The notes: generated from the sequence alone by a model not told the origin. A DNA stretch of 64,000 nucleotides from Clostridiales bacterium (GCA_004553625.1 SFKX01000005.1:62001-126000), one strand, 5' to 3'. Shown: positions 49,505 to 58,275, numbered from the stretch's first letter. Program-made: numbers and translations.

Positions 49505-50365
49505 TCACTCGTCCTCATCTTCCAATAAGGCTTGCCTTAAATCATCGACCTCCTGCTGGAACTCTTCGTCCGTTCGAGTGTCATGTTCCCACACGCGCTC
49601 GTGATACTGGTCCTTAAATAGGGGGTTGTAGACATTCCCGTGTATAAACATGTGGTATTCAACGCCTGTTTCAGGGTCGCTGATAGGAAAGTCACGTACT
49701 ATTTCTTTCAAAAGTTCACTGGCTCGCTGCAGATATACCTCAACCACTTCGTTTAAAGGCATACTTCCTTCTCCGATGGTGTAGAGCATCATGCGATATC
49801 CCTCAATCTCAAGGTCGCTTCGCTGTTCAACTGAACTCCCGTACTCTTCTTTCCAGCGGGCTGCTCCGATTTTCATCTGGTAAGCGTCACTTATCATTTG
49901 CATCATTCTGTTGAAGCGGTCATCTTCAACCAACAGATTGAAGGAGCCCTTTGGAGAAAACGGCAATTCGACATGTGTGCTTTTATCGCGTACCTTGAAC
50001 AGGTCGAGTTCGTTGAGCTTTTGTGCCGCCTTCTCCGAGTATCCCATCTCCTCGACCGTAAGCCTCTCGTTCTCCGGCCTGCGGTAGTCGGTCTGGCAGA
50101 GCAGATAGTCACAGCTCACGCCGAAAATATCGCACAGGCCCACGATATTCTTCGCATCCGGCACCGTGTCGCCTGTCTCGTACAGACTGATCGTGGACTT
50201 GGAGCACTTGAGTATATCTGCAAGCTTCTGCTGCGTCAGTCCCTTTTCCTGCCGCAGCTGCGCCAGCCGTTTGGCGAAAGGACAGTTGCGATTTGCCTCC
50301 ACGCGGTTCTCTATGCCGTATTCCTTCGCCTCTTTTGGCGTGACCGGAAAAATTGGTACTTTCAT
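49505..50365 (-). CDS. XRE family repressor of the integrative element
   Basis: A 286-residue protein with an N-terminal XRE HTH at about residues 30-85 (FAKRLAQLRQEKGLTQQKLADILKCSKSTISLYETGD, then LCDIFGVSCDYLL). The C-terminal ~190 residues are acidic and mostly helical, with no peptidase or ImmA-type motif seen. It sits between the integrase and the divergent early genes, the usual place for a CI-type repressor. Operator-like repeats lie in the intergenic region. How repression is lifted is not evident. Confidence 0.85.
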   Translation of the reverse strand: MKVPIFPVTPKEAKEYGIENRVEANRNCPFAKRLAQLRQEKGLTQQKLADILKCSKSTISLYETGDTVPDAKNIVGLCDIFGVSCDYLLCQTDYRRPENERLTVEEMGYSEKAAQKLNELDLFKVRDKSTHVELPFSPKGSFNLLVEDDRFNRMMQMISDAYQMKIGAARWKEEYGSSVEQRSDLEIEGYRMMLYTIGEGSMPLNEVVEVYLQRASELLKEIVRDFPISDPETGVEYHMFIHGNVYNPLFKDQYHERVWEHDTRTDEEFQQEVDDLRQALLEDEDE

Positions 50366-50397
50366 CGGTGTACCTCCAATCTGGTATGAAATATTGA

Positions 50398-50468
50398 ATT
50401 ATATCAAATGTCGAACGGTTATTCTTGACAGATATGATATTATCACCATATAATAGCGTTGTCAAGAA
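50398..50468. promoter_or_regulatory. Divergent promoter-operator region of the element
   Basis: Plus strand TTGACA (50425-50430), an 18-bp spacer and TATAAT (50449-50454) drive the early genes; minus strand TATAAT (50403-50398) points at the repressor gene. A perfect 9-bp inverted repeat TTCTTGACA (50422-50430) and TGTCAAGAA (50460-50468), 29 bp apart, covers the early -35 box and the start-site region. Confidence 0.75.
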
Positions 50469-50508
50469 AAATGTATCTTGGCAATATTTTTTAAAAGGGG
50501 AAATGTCA

Positions 50509-50718
50509 ATGAGAAGAGAAGCCTATGAAAGTCTGCCCGATATCCTGAACGCCGGGATGCTGGCTGAAGCGCTGGGAATCTCCAGAGCCGGGGCGTATCA
50601 GCTGCTCAATTCCGCGGACTTCCCGACGCTGCAGATCGGGAAGCGTAAGCTGGTGCCGAAGGACAAGCTGATAGCCTGGATAGACAGGCACACGGGAGGT
50701 GATGCCTTTGCTTGCTGA
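50509..50718 (+). CDS. Excisionase-like small HTH protein
   Basis: A 69-residue protein with a MerR/Xis-type winged helix (SLPDILNAGMLAEALGISRAGAYQLLNS, FPTLQIGKRKLVPKDKLIAWIDRH). This is the DNA-binding excisionase domain that directs integrases toward excision. AAAAGGGG lies 8 bp before the second of two close ATG codons (50503, 50509). It overlaps the ATPase gene downstream and shares the early promoter, so it is expressed when the repressor is off. Confidence 0.85.
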   Translation: MRREAYESLPDILNAGMLAEALGISRAGAYQLLNSADFPTLQIGKRKLVPKDKLIAWIDRHTGGDAFAC

Positions 50719-51859
50719 GCAGGTGATAAAAGAAAACGCTGCCCCTTCGGCATCTGTTGGCGCAGATGCGGGACAGCCGCTTTCAAATATTCGCAACAAC
50801 AATATATCAAATCCCAGCGCCGAAAGCAACGAAAATCTGCAGGAACTATGTAGAAAATTACGTCGGATGAATGACCCGGCGTATCTGCCGACGGTCACGA
50901 TGGCTGAACTCTACGACACAGTATACGAGAGCAAACCACCGGTCATTGAGGGTCTGCTCCAAAACGGAACTTACATATTTGCAGGTGCACCGAAGGTCGG
51001 TAAGTCCTTCCTCATGGCACAGCTTGCCTATCACGTCGCCACCGGGCAACAGCTTTGGGGCTTCAAAGTCCACCAGGGCACGGTGCTTTACCTCGCGCTC
51101 GAGGACGGATACGAGAGGCTGCAAAGGCGAATGTACCGTATGTTTGGCGTGGAGGGTGTGGAGAAACTGCACTTTGCCATAAGCGCGAAGCAGCTCGGAA
51201 ACGGCCTCGACGCGCAGCTCGAAAAGTTCGTGCGCGAGCACCCGGATACGCGGCTCATCATCATCGACACACTGCAAAAGGTGCGCGAGCTGAGCGGCGA
51301 GGCGTACAGCTATCGGGACGACTATCAGATCATCGGACAGCTAAAACAGTTCTCGGACAAGTTCGGGCTGTGTATGCTCATCGTCCACCACACGCGCAAG
51401 TCTGCGGCAAGCGACGAGTTCGACAGAATCTCCGGCACGACGGGCATCTACGGCTGCGCCGACGGCGCGTTCGTGCTGAGCAAGGAGAACCGCACGGATA
51501 ACGCGGCCACGCTCAGCGTCTCCGGCCGCGACCAACCCGACCAGCGCATCCACCTTGTGCGCGACGAGGAGCGGCTGCTCTGGTGCTTTGACCACGCGGA
51601 CAAGGAGCCCTACCACGAGCCGCCAGACCCGCTGCTGGAGAAGGTGGCGGCGCTCGTGACGGAGGAGAGCCCGACATGGACAGGCAGCGCGACGGAGCTG
51701 CGAGATGAACTGGGCATTGACATGAAACCGAACGCCCTGGCGATGCGGCTCAATGTCCGCGCCGGGAAGCTGCTGAGCGACTTCAAAGTGCGCTACGAAA
51801 ACACCCGCACGCACTCAGGAAGAACGATCACGCTGACGAAATCTGACCCAAAGGCGTGA
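50702..51859 (+). CDS. RepA/DnaB-like AAA ATPase (AAA_25) of the element
   Basis: A 385-residue RecA-fold ATPase like the RepA replicative helicases of mobile elements. Walker A is GAPKVGKSFLMAQ, Walker B LIIIDTLQK, followed by a sensor LIVHHTRKS and the ISGTTGIYGCADGAF segment. The C-terminal ~90 residues form a winged-helix-like region (ATELRDELGIDMKPNALAMRLNV). GGAGGTG is directly upstream. Its stop codon begins the left array of 9-bp repeats, a possible origin for this protein. Replication or mobilisation of the element is likely. Confidence 0.88.
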   Translation: MPLLAEQVIKENAAPSASVGADAGQPLSNIRNNNISNPSAESNENLQELCRKLRRMNDPAYLPTVTMAELYDTVYESKPPVIEGLLQNGTYIFAGAPKVGKSFLMAQLAYHVATGQQLWGFKVHQGTVLYLALEDGYERLQRRMYRMFGVEGVEKLHFAISAKQLGNGLDAQLEKFVREHPDTRLIIIDTLQKVRELSGEAYSYRDDYQIIGQLKQFSDKFGLCMLIVHHTRKSAASDEFDRISGTTGIYGCADGAFVLSKENRTDNAATLSVSGRDQPDQRIHLVRDEERLLWCFDHADKEPYHEPPDPLLEKVAALVTEESPTWTGSATELRDELGIDMKPNALAMRLNVRAGKLLSDFKVRYENTRTHSGRTITLTKSDPKA

Positions 51860-51939
51860 CGACCGCGACGGCTGTGACGGCTAAGAAAAGAGCGGCGCTG
51901 TTTTAAAAACATCGTCACGGTCGTCACGGCTGTCACGGA
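51856..51939. repeat. Two inverted arrays of 9-bp repeats, candidate replication origin
   Basis: Left array: GTGACGACC, GCGACGGCT, GTGACGGCT (51856-51882). Right array: CGTCACGGT, CGTCACGGC, TGTCACGGA (51913-51939), the same unit inverted. A 30-bp spacer includes TGTTTTAAAAACA. A short hairpin GCATAC/GTATGC follows at 51947-51962. Confidence 0.7.
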
Positions 51940-51971
51940 AAACCAAGCATACGCAAGTATGCGCCGCCAAA

Positions 51972-52003
51972 AAACACTCCCGGCTGCAGAGCCGGGAGTG
52001 TTT
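51972..52003. terminator. Bidirectional terminator at the end of the element
   Basis: Perfect 14-bp stem (51972-51985 / 51990-52003) with a GCAG loop. On the minus strand it is followed by TTTTTT and ends the lipoprotein transcript. A near-palindrome GGGAGTGTCCGGACGCTCCC follows at 52010-52029. Confidence 0.88.
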
Positions 52004-52042
52004 GAGTTTCGGGAGTGTCCGGACGCTCCCATTGCTTGCACA

Positions 52043-53263
52043 TTATCCTTCGATCAGCGTCAGGGTGCAGGCTGTTGTGCTTTGGGACATGAACGGCAGG
52101 CATATGCCGGTTTCGCCTTTGGCTATCAGCAGCTCTGTGCCGCTGGGGCTGATGAGCATGGGGTAGGTCTCCTCCAGATATATCGGGTCAGCTGTTTCGT
52201 CGTAATTTTGGCCGCCCACAAGGGATATGTCGAGGGTCACGTAGCTCGGCCCGTCAAGGACGGTCTCGATCGTCCAGTATCCGAACCAGCTCTCATCAGC
52301 GTAATCGGAATCGTTGTAGAACCAATCGAGTTCGACCATTCCGCCTGTTTCATCTTCCTGATAGAACCGCAGGCTGAAGTACGCAGGGAGGTCTGTATCC
52401 CATGCCGTCGTTTCAACGAACCAGCCCATGCCCCAGTCCTCGGAGCCGGCAAGCCCGAGCGCCGTCATGCCCCCCCAGCCTTCAGCAAACCAGGGCGCAA
52501 GGTCAAGCGGGGCGTTCATCCATCCGTATTCCGTAAAGTCGAACGCAAGGTAGTCTCCATCCTCCGATAGACACGGGGCAAGACGGCTCATCGCGTCGAG
52601 CGACGGCCACCATTCACAGGTGTTCCCGCTGCTGTCGGTTATCAAAACCTGCGTATCTGCCTCGTAGGCTACGCCGTCGAGATTTGCAAACAGTAGCACC
52701 GGCTCACCGGCCTCCGAGCGATAGAGGACGTTGGACACCTCGAAGGCGCATGTATTCTTGTTCCACTCCATGCGGTTTATTGAAACCGACGCGTTTTCAT
52801 CTACCGGCACGATGCAGTACAGATGTCCCGCGCCGCCGACTATGTGCTCCGCATCTATCTCGGCAATAAACGGGTATTCCAGCAGCATCGCTTCGTTCTC
52901 TTCCCACATCCATTCAGGGAAGCCCGCCTCGAAGCCCTCCTCAAAAAGCCCGCCTACATAGTCGAGATACGCCGCGCCGAACATCGTCTGCGGGAAATCT
53001 ATCCTGTCGCGCAGCCACATCAGGGAGTTTTGAGCCTCTTCCGAGAACACGGTCTGTTCCGGCGGCTCGGGTGTCGGCTCGGGCTGCTTTTCCGGCGGCT
53101 CACTGTCATTTCTCGTGGGCAATGCGTATTTGCCGCCGCTTCCGCCGGTGCTTGCTGTCGGCTCGTCGGTTTCGGTCTGCTGCGTTTGCGCGCAGGCGCC
53201 AAGAGCCAGCAGCAGGGCCAGCGCCAGCAAAAGCGCGGCCGCTCGTTTTGACGTAGTTCTCAT
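52043..53263 (-). CDS. Secreted lipoprotein of unknown function
   Basis: A 406-residue lipoprotein (lipobox LALGAC, Cys24) with a Pro/Glu/Thr-rich linker (~25-75) and a large acidic, Trp-rich domain (WMWEENEAMLLEY, CEWWPSLDAMSRLAPCL, DSDYADESWFGYWTIETVL). No family is recognised; the beta-rich, Trp- and Asp-dense composition suggests an extracellular binding domain. AAAGGAGCGC lies before the ATG. It sits between the integrative element and the sensory operon, and could belong to either, though its codon use resembles the host. Confidence 0.72.
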   Translation of the reverse strand: MRTTSKRAAALLLALALLLALGACAQTQQTETDEPTASTGGSGGKYALPTRNDSEPPEKQPEPTPEPPEQTVFSEEAQNSLMWLRDRIDFPQTMFGAAYLDYVGGLFEEGFEAGFPEWMWEENEAMLLEYPFIAEIDAEHIVGGAGHLYCIVPVDENASVSINRMEWNKNTCAFEVSNVLYRSEAGEPVLLFANLDGVAYEADTQVLITDSSGNTCEWWPSLDAMSRLAPCLSEDGDYLAFDFTEYGWMNAPLDLAPWFAEGWGGMTALGLAGSEDWGMGWFVETTAWDTDLPAYFSLRFYQEDETGGMVELDWFYNDSDYADESWFGYWTIETVLDGPSYVTLDISLVGGQNYDETADPIYLEETYPMLISPSGTELLIAKGETGICLPFMSQSTTACTLTLIEG

Positions 53264-53402
53264 AAGCGCTCCTTTCCGGTCTCCCGCTCCGGGCGAGACC
53301 GCCGCGGAATATATGCCTTCATATCAGCTATTGTAAAGCCTTTTCCGCGCCCGCGCCCTACCCGCAGCGGGTAGTCTTTTCTCCGAGACAGGAGCCGCAG
53401 CG

Positions 53403-54020
53403 TCAGTACAAGGGATTTATCCAGCCGTTGGAGATCATGTAAAAGGCCAAGTCCACCGCTTTGGAGAAGCCGGTCTTGCCGAGCATATTCATCTTGTGGT
53501 ATTTGACGGTGTTCTCGCTTATGAACAGTTCCCGGGCGATCTCCTTGTTGGTCATGTGCCTGCACATCAGCCGGAGCACCTCCATCTCCCGGTCGGTCAG
53601 CGGGGCCTCCCCCTGGGGCATGGGTATGGTCCTGGGCTCCGGAAAGCTGCTGCCGCCGGCCATTACCTCGCGAGCCACCTCGAGAAAATAGTTCAGGCTC
53701 CGGCTCTTGTAGACGAAGCCGTTGGCTCCGGCGGCTTTGGCCCGGGGAATATAGGTGATCTCGTCAAACGCGGTCATTACGATAATCTTGAGCTCCCCAT
53801 ATGCCTTGCGTATGGCCTCCACCGCTTTGAGCCCGGACGCCCCGCCCTCCGTGCACACGTCTATCAGCACCAGGTCCGGGTGCAGGTGCCGGCAGAAATC
53901 GAGGGCATAGTCGGCGTTCGGCACTTCGCCCACCACGGTAAAATCCCCGGCAGCCGTGAGCGCCGTCGTCAGCGATTCGCGCATGGACGCGTGGTCCTCC
54001 ACTATCAGAACTTTGAACAT
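53403..54020 (-). CDS. NarL/LuxR-type response regulator
   Basis: A 205-residue response regulator. The receiver has the acidic pair (VEDHASM), the phosphoacceptor Asp in LVLIDVC, Thr in IVMTAFDE and Lys in FVYKSRS. The LuxR HTH is near the end (LTDREMEVLRLMCRHMTNKEIARELFISENTVKYHKMNML). It overlaps the histidine kinase gene by 16 bp and is the last gene of the sensory operon. It should bind palindromic DNA as a dimer; the inverted repeats at 58.2-58.4 kb are candidates. Confidence 0.95.
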   Translation of the reverse strand: MFKVLIVEDHASMRESLTTALTAAGDFTVVGEVPNADYALDFCRHLHPDLVLIDVCTEGGASGLKAVEAIRKAYGELKIIVMTAFDEITYIPRAKAAGANGFVYKSRSLNYFLEVAREVMAGGSSFPEPRTIPMPQGEAPLTDREMEVLRLMCRHMTNKEIARELFISENTVKYHKMNMLGKTGFSKAVDLAFYMISNGWINPLY

Positions 54021-55444
54021 TCCTGCAAAGCCTCCTTCGGGACAGAAATTTCGATACGGAACCGGGGAACGGTATGCAGCTCAAGCGTGCCGCCGAGCCT
54101 GTCTATCCTGCGGCGCATCCCGCCTATGCCGCCGCCCTCGCGCACCGGCCCGGAAGGCGGCAGCCCGTTGTCCGTCACCGTCATGCGCCAGCAGTCATTC
54201 TGGAAGAAATGGAACTGGACGCGGGTGGCATAGCCGTGTCGCACGGCGTTGGTGACGCACTCCACGGCGATCTCGGCAAAGCTGTCCGCCGCGTCAGCGT
54301 CCTCGGGCAGTTCGCCGCGGAACTCCACGGACACGTCCATGCCCTGGAACGTCTCTCTCAGCCTCTCCAGGCGGTGGGCGGGGCTCGGCCTCCTGTCCTC
54401 ACGGAGCGCCGTGGGAAGGCTGCAGGCGAAGTCCATCAGTAGGGCCTCATCGGGCTGCTGGTGGTCCCGCAGGGCGCGGAGCAGGAGGCTTATACGCTGC
54501 CCGAGCAAGTCGTGCACCCGGCCCTTGCTCCGGGCTATCTCCTCCGCTTCACAGATGGCCTGCAAGTTTTCGATGGTGTGGCGAAGCTCCTGCCCGCGTT
54601 TTTCCAGCGCCCTGTTCCGCTCGGCGAGGAGCGTCACGGCGTCCCAGCGCTCCGTGACGTCGTCGGCGGTAAGCAGCACCAGCGTCCGGCAGCCCATCGG
54701 GATGTCGTGCGCGGACACGCTCCACACGGAGGAGTCCGGAAGGCGGAACACCTGCTGCCCGCCAAGCGTCTCCCGCTCGCAGCCGCAGAGCGGGCCGCTG
54801 TCCAGAAGCCGCCTGAACTCCACGCCGTTTTGCAGGGCCTGACCCGTCATCTGCCTTGCCAGCGCGTCCATCCGGCGGTTGCACAGCAGGATGTCTCCCT
54901 CCGGGCGGAAGAACAGCAGCCCCGTGTGCAGGCTGTCGATGGCCTCCTTGACGGATATGTAAGATAGCTGGGTCCGGAGCTCCCGCCGGCGCATCAGGCA
55001 GATGTGCGCGCTGCGCAGCAGGAAAAACAAAATGCCGGCAAGAAAAAGGAAGGGATACGCAGGCCCCATGATGAGCTCGGCCACGGGCAGCAGGACTGCA
55101 GCCCCGCCGACGGCGAAAAACGGCCAGACGAGCTCCGCTGACACCGCCGCTGAGACGCCCAGCACCGCCGTGAGCAGGAATACGGCCTGCCGCGCCGGAC
55201 CATAGGCGCCGGGCGCCAGAAAGCCGCAGTAGAGCGCATACTGCACCTGGGCGAGGAGCGCGGCGAAGATAAACAAAACCGCAAGCACGGCGCACTCCAT
55301 GCCGTTTTCCAGCCTGCGCGCCCAGCCGGCTGGCAGGCGGCGGATGCTGTAGGAAATGGCCAGGGTTTGCAGTACGATGCACAGCGCGAGCGCCATGACC
55401 AGCGCCGTCAGCGCCCAATTCGGCAGACGGTAGAACTCAGTCAC
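54005..55444 (-). CDS. Membrane sensor histidine kinase (NarL-partner type)
   Basis: A 479-residue kinase with seven N-terminal membrane spans (residues ~8-180), a PAS-like domain (FFRPEGDILLCNRRMD) and a HisKA_3-type region with the phospho-acceptor His in RVHDLLGQRISLLLRAL. The HATPase N-box is ECVTNAVRHGYATRV and the G-box DNGLPP with GGIGGMRRRI. GTG at 55444 is preferred over GTG 55453, because GGGAGG has an 8-bp spacing to it. Gene overlaps on both sides tie it to the regulator and the fusion protein. The signal is unknown. Confidence 0.9.
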   Translation of the reverse strand: MTEFYRLPNWALTALVMALALCIVLQTLAISYSIRRLPAGWARRLENGMECAVLAVLFIFAALLAQVQYALYCGFLAPGAYGPARQAVFLLTAVLGVSAAVSAELVWPFFAVGGAAVLLPVAELIMGPAYPFLFLAGILFFLLRSAHICLMRRRELRTQLSYISVKEAIDSLHTGLLFFRPEGDILLCNRRMDALARQMTGQALQNGVEFRRLLDSGPLCGCERETLGGQQVFRLPDSSVWSVSAHDIPMGCRTLVLLTADDVTERWDAVTLLAERNRALEKRGQELRHTIENLQAICEAEEIARSKGRVHDLLGQRISLLLRALRDHQQPDEALLMDFACSLPTALREDRRPSPAHRLERLRETFQGMDVSVEFRGELPEDADAADSFAEIAVECVTNAVRHGYATRVQFHFFQNDCWRMTVTDNGLPPSGPVREGGGIGGMRRRIDRLGGTLELHTVPRFRIEISVPKEALQECSKF

Positions 55445-57857
55445 GGGTCTCACCTCCCAAGGGTAGGGTCAGGCAGATGCCGACGGCGTCGTCGAGATCC
55501 TTGCAGGCTATCTGCCCGCCCGAGCCGGTCACCGCCGCTGTCAGCTCCTCCGAGAAGCGCCATTCCACGGGGTCGCTGCCCGGGAGGAAACGGAATGTCA
55601 GCCGCCCAACCTCCGCCTCAAGCCAGCCCATGAGCGGCGAGGCCTCTGCCTTCAGCGCAAGGGATATGGTCTCAAAGGCGAAGTCGTAGCAGAGCGAGGC
55701 GCTGCGTATCTCCATGGGGCCGCTCTGCCCACAGCGGATGAGCGTCTGCAGCCCCGAATAGCGGGCCAGCTCAGCCAGCTCGTCGAGGTAAATGCCGAGT
55801 TCGTCCCCGAGCAGGGCTTCGCCCTGACAGGCCAGGAAGAACAGGTTGCACCTGCGCTTTATGTGGCACAGGCACAGGATGATGTATGCGGCCGCGTCCC
55901 TCGGCTGCTCCGTTTCAGGCAGGCTTTTGATGAGGCCCGCCAGAGAGGAAACGCGCTGCTCCATATCCCGGTCCAGCTGTTCAAACAGGACCCGGTTTGC
56001 TTCCGCAGTCATGAGGCGTCTTTTGACCTCGCCCTCCTCGCGCAGGAGGGCGTTGGCCGCCTCCAAACGGGCCTGCACAGCCTGTATCTCCTGCCGCAGC
56101 CGGTTCAGCTGTGAGAGATCCTCCTGCCACACGGCCATGCCGCCGTGGATGGCGACCGCGTGGAGCTGCGTGTCCTTGTCCCGGAGCAGCGGGTGCTCCA
56201 TATCCGTGAGCAGCCGTCTCCAGATGGAGCGGGATATGGGAGACGCATCGCGGGAGGAAAGAACCGTGCGTCCGTCCTCATCCAGCAGGGCCAGACTGAT
56301 GGGCGCAGCAGCAAACAGCCTGTGGTATCGGATATTGACCGGAATCAGTCCCGCGCGGAGTACTGTTTCAAAAAACAGAACGGAAATAATACAGATGCAG
56401 ACCGTTATATCGCTCTCCCACGCCAGAGGTATGCGGCAAATATAGGCGACGACATACGCGAGCAGGCCCGCACAGAGGAGCAGTGGGAACACTTTGCCGC
56501 CCCAGTATTTGCTCCTGCGTCCTTTGCAGAAGAGTTTTACAAGGGCCAGCGCAAAAAACAGGAGTGAAAAGGCTGCAACAATCCAATATCCCGGTCCGTA
56601 CCGGTAGTCTGAGGCCCAGTCCCCGGCCGGGTCAAAACGAAACACCAGCTGGTGGAGATCGTTTGTGAGTACCAATAGCACAGAGAGGGCATAGCAGGCC
56701 AGAGGCGGCCACAGAGGGCTCAGCGGCTTTTTCTCACCCTCCGGATGGTCCAGGATTACGGCCAGATACAGCAGCGTTACCGGAAGGGCAAGCTGAAAGA
56801 TGTAATAGCCGTACCAGCACATCCGGCACAGAATCCCATCTGCTGTCAACTGATATTTGAACAGGCGCAGCAGCAGCCATCCCACCATCAGCCAGCCCAT
56901 AACCCCCACTACCCGGCGGACATCCCGGCGGATCATCCGATGGGATACCGTCCCCTTCCACAACAGGATGGCGGCGGCAAGGAGCAGGGCGGATAAAATA
57001 TGCTCCCGGAGATCTGCTGTGGTATAGCGCCGGATGTGGAGCACCTGCCGGCGCAGGTCCCGGCTGCTGTCTCCGGCAAGCTCCAGAAACCAGTCGTAGT
57101 CCTCCTCGCTCAGCGTATGGGCCGCGCTGTAATCGCCGGGAAAGCCCTGCGGCCTTTCGCCGCTTGCGGGGGGCAGGCCGGCGGACAGCAGCGCCTCGTC
57201 CAGACCGGGCTCCAGTGCGAGCGGAGAATCCGAGAGCAGGCCCAGGCGGAAGGACAGCGTCCCCTCCTCCGGCACGATTATCTCGTAGTTTTCTCCGTTT
57301 CGTTTCCATTCGGCGACCTCGTAGTCCAGGCAGATCAAAATGGGGGCATCCGACCCGTCCAGCTCAAATCCTCCATTCCGGTTGAGGTGTTCCAGGAAGT
57401 CCAGGGCATCCTGTTTTGCAGGCTCCTTCTGATTCAGTCCGTAGGACAGCGCACCCATGGCCAGCATATTGCGGATGACAGAGAAGCTGCTCATGCCGAC
57501 AGGGGTGCGGCTGTGCAGGAGGCTGCCCCAGCCTGTGATTACCTCGTCTGTCCGTGTACGGTCCACCGCCAACACCACCGTACCCAGCACATGAGGATAC
57601 CAGTACCGGCCGACGCCCCGCCTCATGGCCGGGACCGCCTGCACATCGAAGCAGGCGACCGCATTGCCCCGGGATACCTCCGCATACAGGGTATCCTCCG
57701 GCTCCCTGGGGATATAACCGGGGAGGAATGTGTTCAAGACTGTGCAGTACTCCTCTGAGCCCTCTGCTGCGGAAATCAAATGCCCCCCGGCAACTGCCCT
57801 GCTGCATCCGCCAAGCAACAGGCACAGCAGTATTAGGGGCAAAAAACGTATCTTCAT
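55437..57857 (-). CDS. Fusion of a binding-protein-like domain, 7TM segment and degenerate kinase-like domain
   Basis: An 806-residue protein. The N-terminus is a lipobox-bearing signal (LLLGGC), then a ~260-residue extracellular domain resembling family 1 solute-binding proteins (NENYEIIVPEEGTLSFRLG-like strand after EVAEWKRNG; end at VLHIRRYTT). Seven to eight membrane spans follow (~285-520), then a PAS-like stretch, a coiled coil (LRQEIQAVQARLEAANALLREEGEVKRRL) and a kinase-like end. The expected N-box is altered (CYDFAFETISLALKAE) and no clear phospho-acceptor His is seen. It overlaps both neighbours and probably acts as the ligand-sensing arm of the kinase encoded downstream. Confidence 0.8.
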   Translation of the reverse strand: MKIRFLPLILLCLLLGGCSRAVAGGHLISAAEGSEEYCTVLNTFLPGYIPREPEDTLYAEVSRGNAVACFDVQAVPAMRRGVGRYWYPHVLGTVVLAVDRTRTDEVITGWGSLLHSRTPVGMSSFSVIRNMLAMGALSYGLNQKEPAKQDALDFLEHLNRNGGFELDGSDAPILICLDYEVAEWKRNGENYEIIVPEEGTLSFRLGLLSDSPLALEPGLDEALLSAGLPPASGERPQGFPGDYSAAHTLSEEDYDWFLELAGDSSRDLRRQVLHIRRYTTADLREHILSALLLAAAILLWKGTVSHRMIRRDVRRVVGVMGWLMVGWLLLRLFKYQLTADGILCRMCWYGYYIFQLALPVTLLYLAVILDHPEGEKKPLSPLWPPLACYALSVLLVLTNDLHQLVFRFDPAGDWASDYRYGPGYWIVAAFSLLFFALALVKLFCKGRRSKYWGGKVFPLLLCAGLLAYVVAYICRIPLAWESDITVCICIISVLFFETVLRAGLIPVNIRYHRLFAAAPISLALLDEDGRTVLSSRDASPISRSIWRRLLTDMEHPLLRDKDTQLHAVAIHGGMAVWQEDLSQLNRLRQEIQAVQARLEAANALLREEGEVKRRLMTAEANRVLFEQLDRDMEQRVSSLAGLIKSLPETEQPRDAAAYIILCLCHIKRRCNLFFLACQGEALLGDELGIYLDELAELARYSGLQTLIRCGQSGPMEIRSASLCYDFAFETISLALKAEASPLMGWLEAEVGRLTFRFLPGSDPVEWRFSEELTAAVTGSGGQIACKDLDDAVGICLTLPLGGETRD

Positions 57858-58207
57858 GGCGCCACCGGCTCCCCAGGCTCCTTCATTCTCCCGGCGCACT
57901 CACGGCACATATCCATCTCGTCGCAGATGAGAAAGCAGGAGTCGCAGACCAGCCTCCGGCAGATGGGGCATTGGCTGAAGCGCTCCCTCGCCTCCTGCCC
58001 GGCGGTCAGCCGGGCACGCTGCCGCTCGCGCTGGTAGATGGCGTCGTAGAGCTCCTTTTTCTCACGGTGCTCCGACGCCTGCGCCGCTTTGGAAAAAGGT
58101 ATGCTGCTGCTGTACCAATATTCTCCGCACACCTCGCAGCGAATGGAAAAGCAGAAATACTGCGGTGCTGAACAATCCTCCAGATGGCCGGACAACAGAC
58201 TTGTCAT
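57854..58207 (-). CDS. Small zinc-ribbon protein heading the sensory operon
   Basis: A 117-residue protein with three Cys clusters: CEVC (SIRCEVCGEYW), CPICRRLVCDSCF and CDEMDMCREC, suggesting two zinc ribbons or a treble-clef. A helical stretch (KKELYDAIYQRERQRARLTAGQEARERF) lies between them. Start ATG 58207 follows AGGAGG. The stop overlaps the fusion gene by 4 bp (ATGA). It has no signal peptide, so it is cytoplasmic; a role as an adaptor for the receptor is possible but unproved. Confidence 0.78.
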   Translation of the reverse strand: MTSLLSGHLEDCSAPQYFCFSIRCEVCGEYWYSSSIPFSKAAQASEHREKKELYDAIYQRERQRARLTAGQEARERFSQCPICRRLVCDSCFLICDEMDMCRECAGRMKEPGEPVAP

Positions 58208-58227
58208 ACCGCGTGCCTCCTTTACAT

Positions 58228-58255
58228 TTCTGCTCCTGTTATAACAGGAGCAGAA
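58228..58255. promoter_or_regulatory. 28-bp perfect palindrome in front of the sensory operon
   Basis: Arms TTCTGCTCCTGTTA (58228-58241) and TAACAGGAGCAGAA (58242-58255), no spacer. It lies 20 bp upstream of the first gene and contains a -10-like TATAAC. No good -35 sits 17 bp before it, so an activator may be needed. Confidence 0.8.
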
Positions 58256-58275
58256 GGCGGAGCATATGGTCTGCC

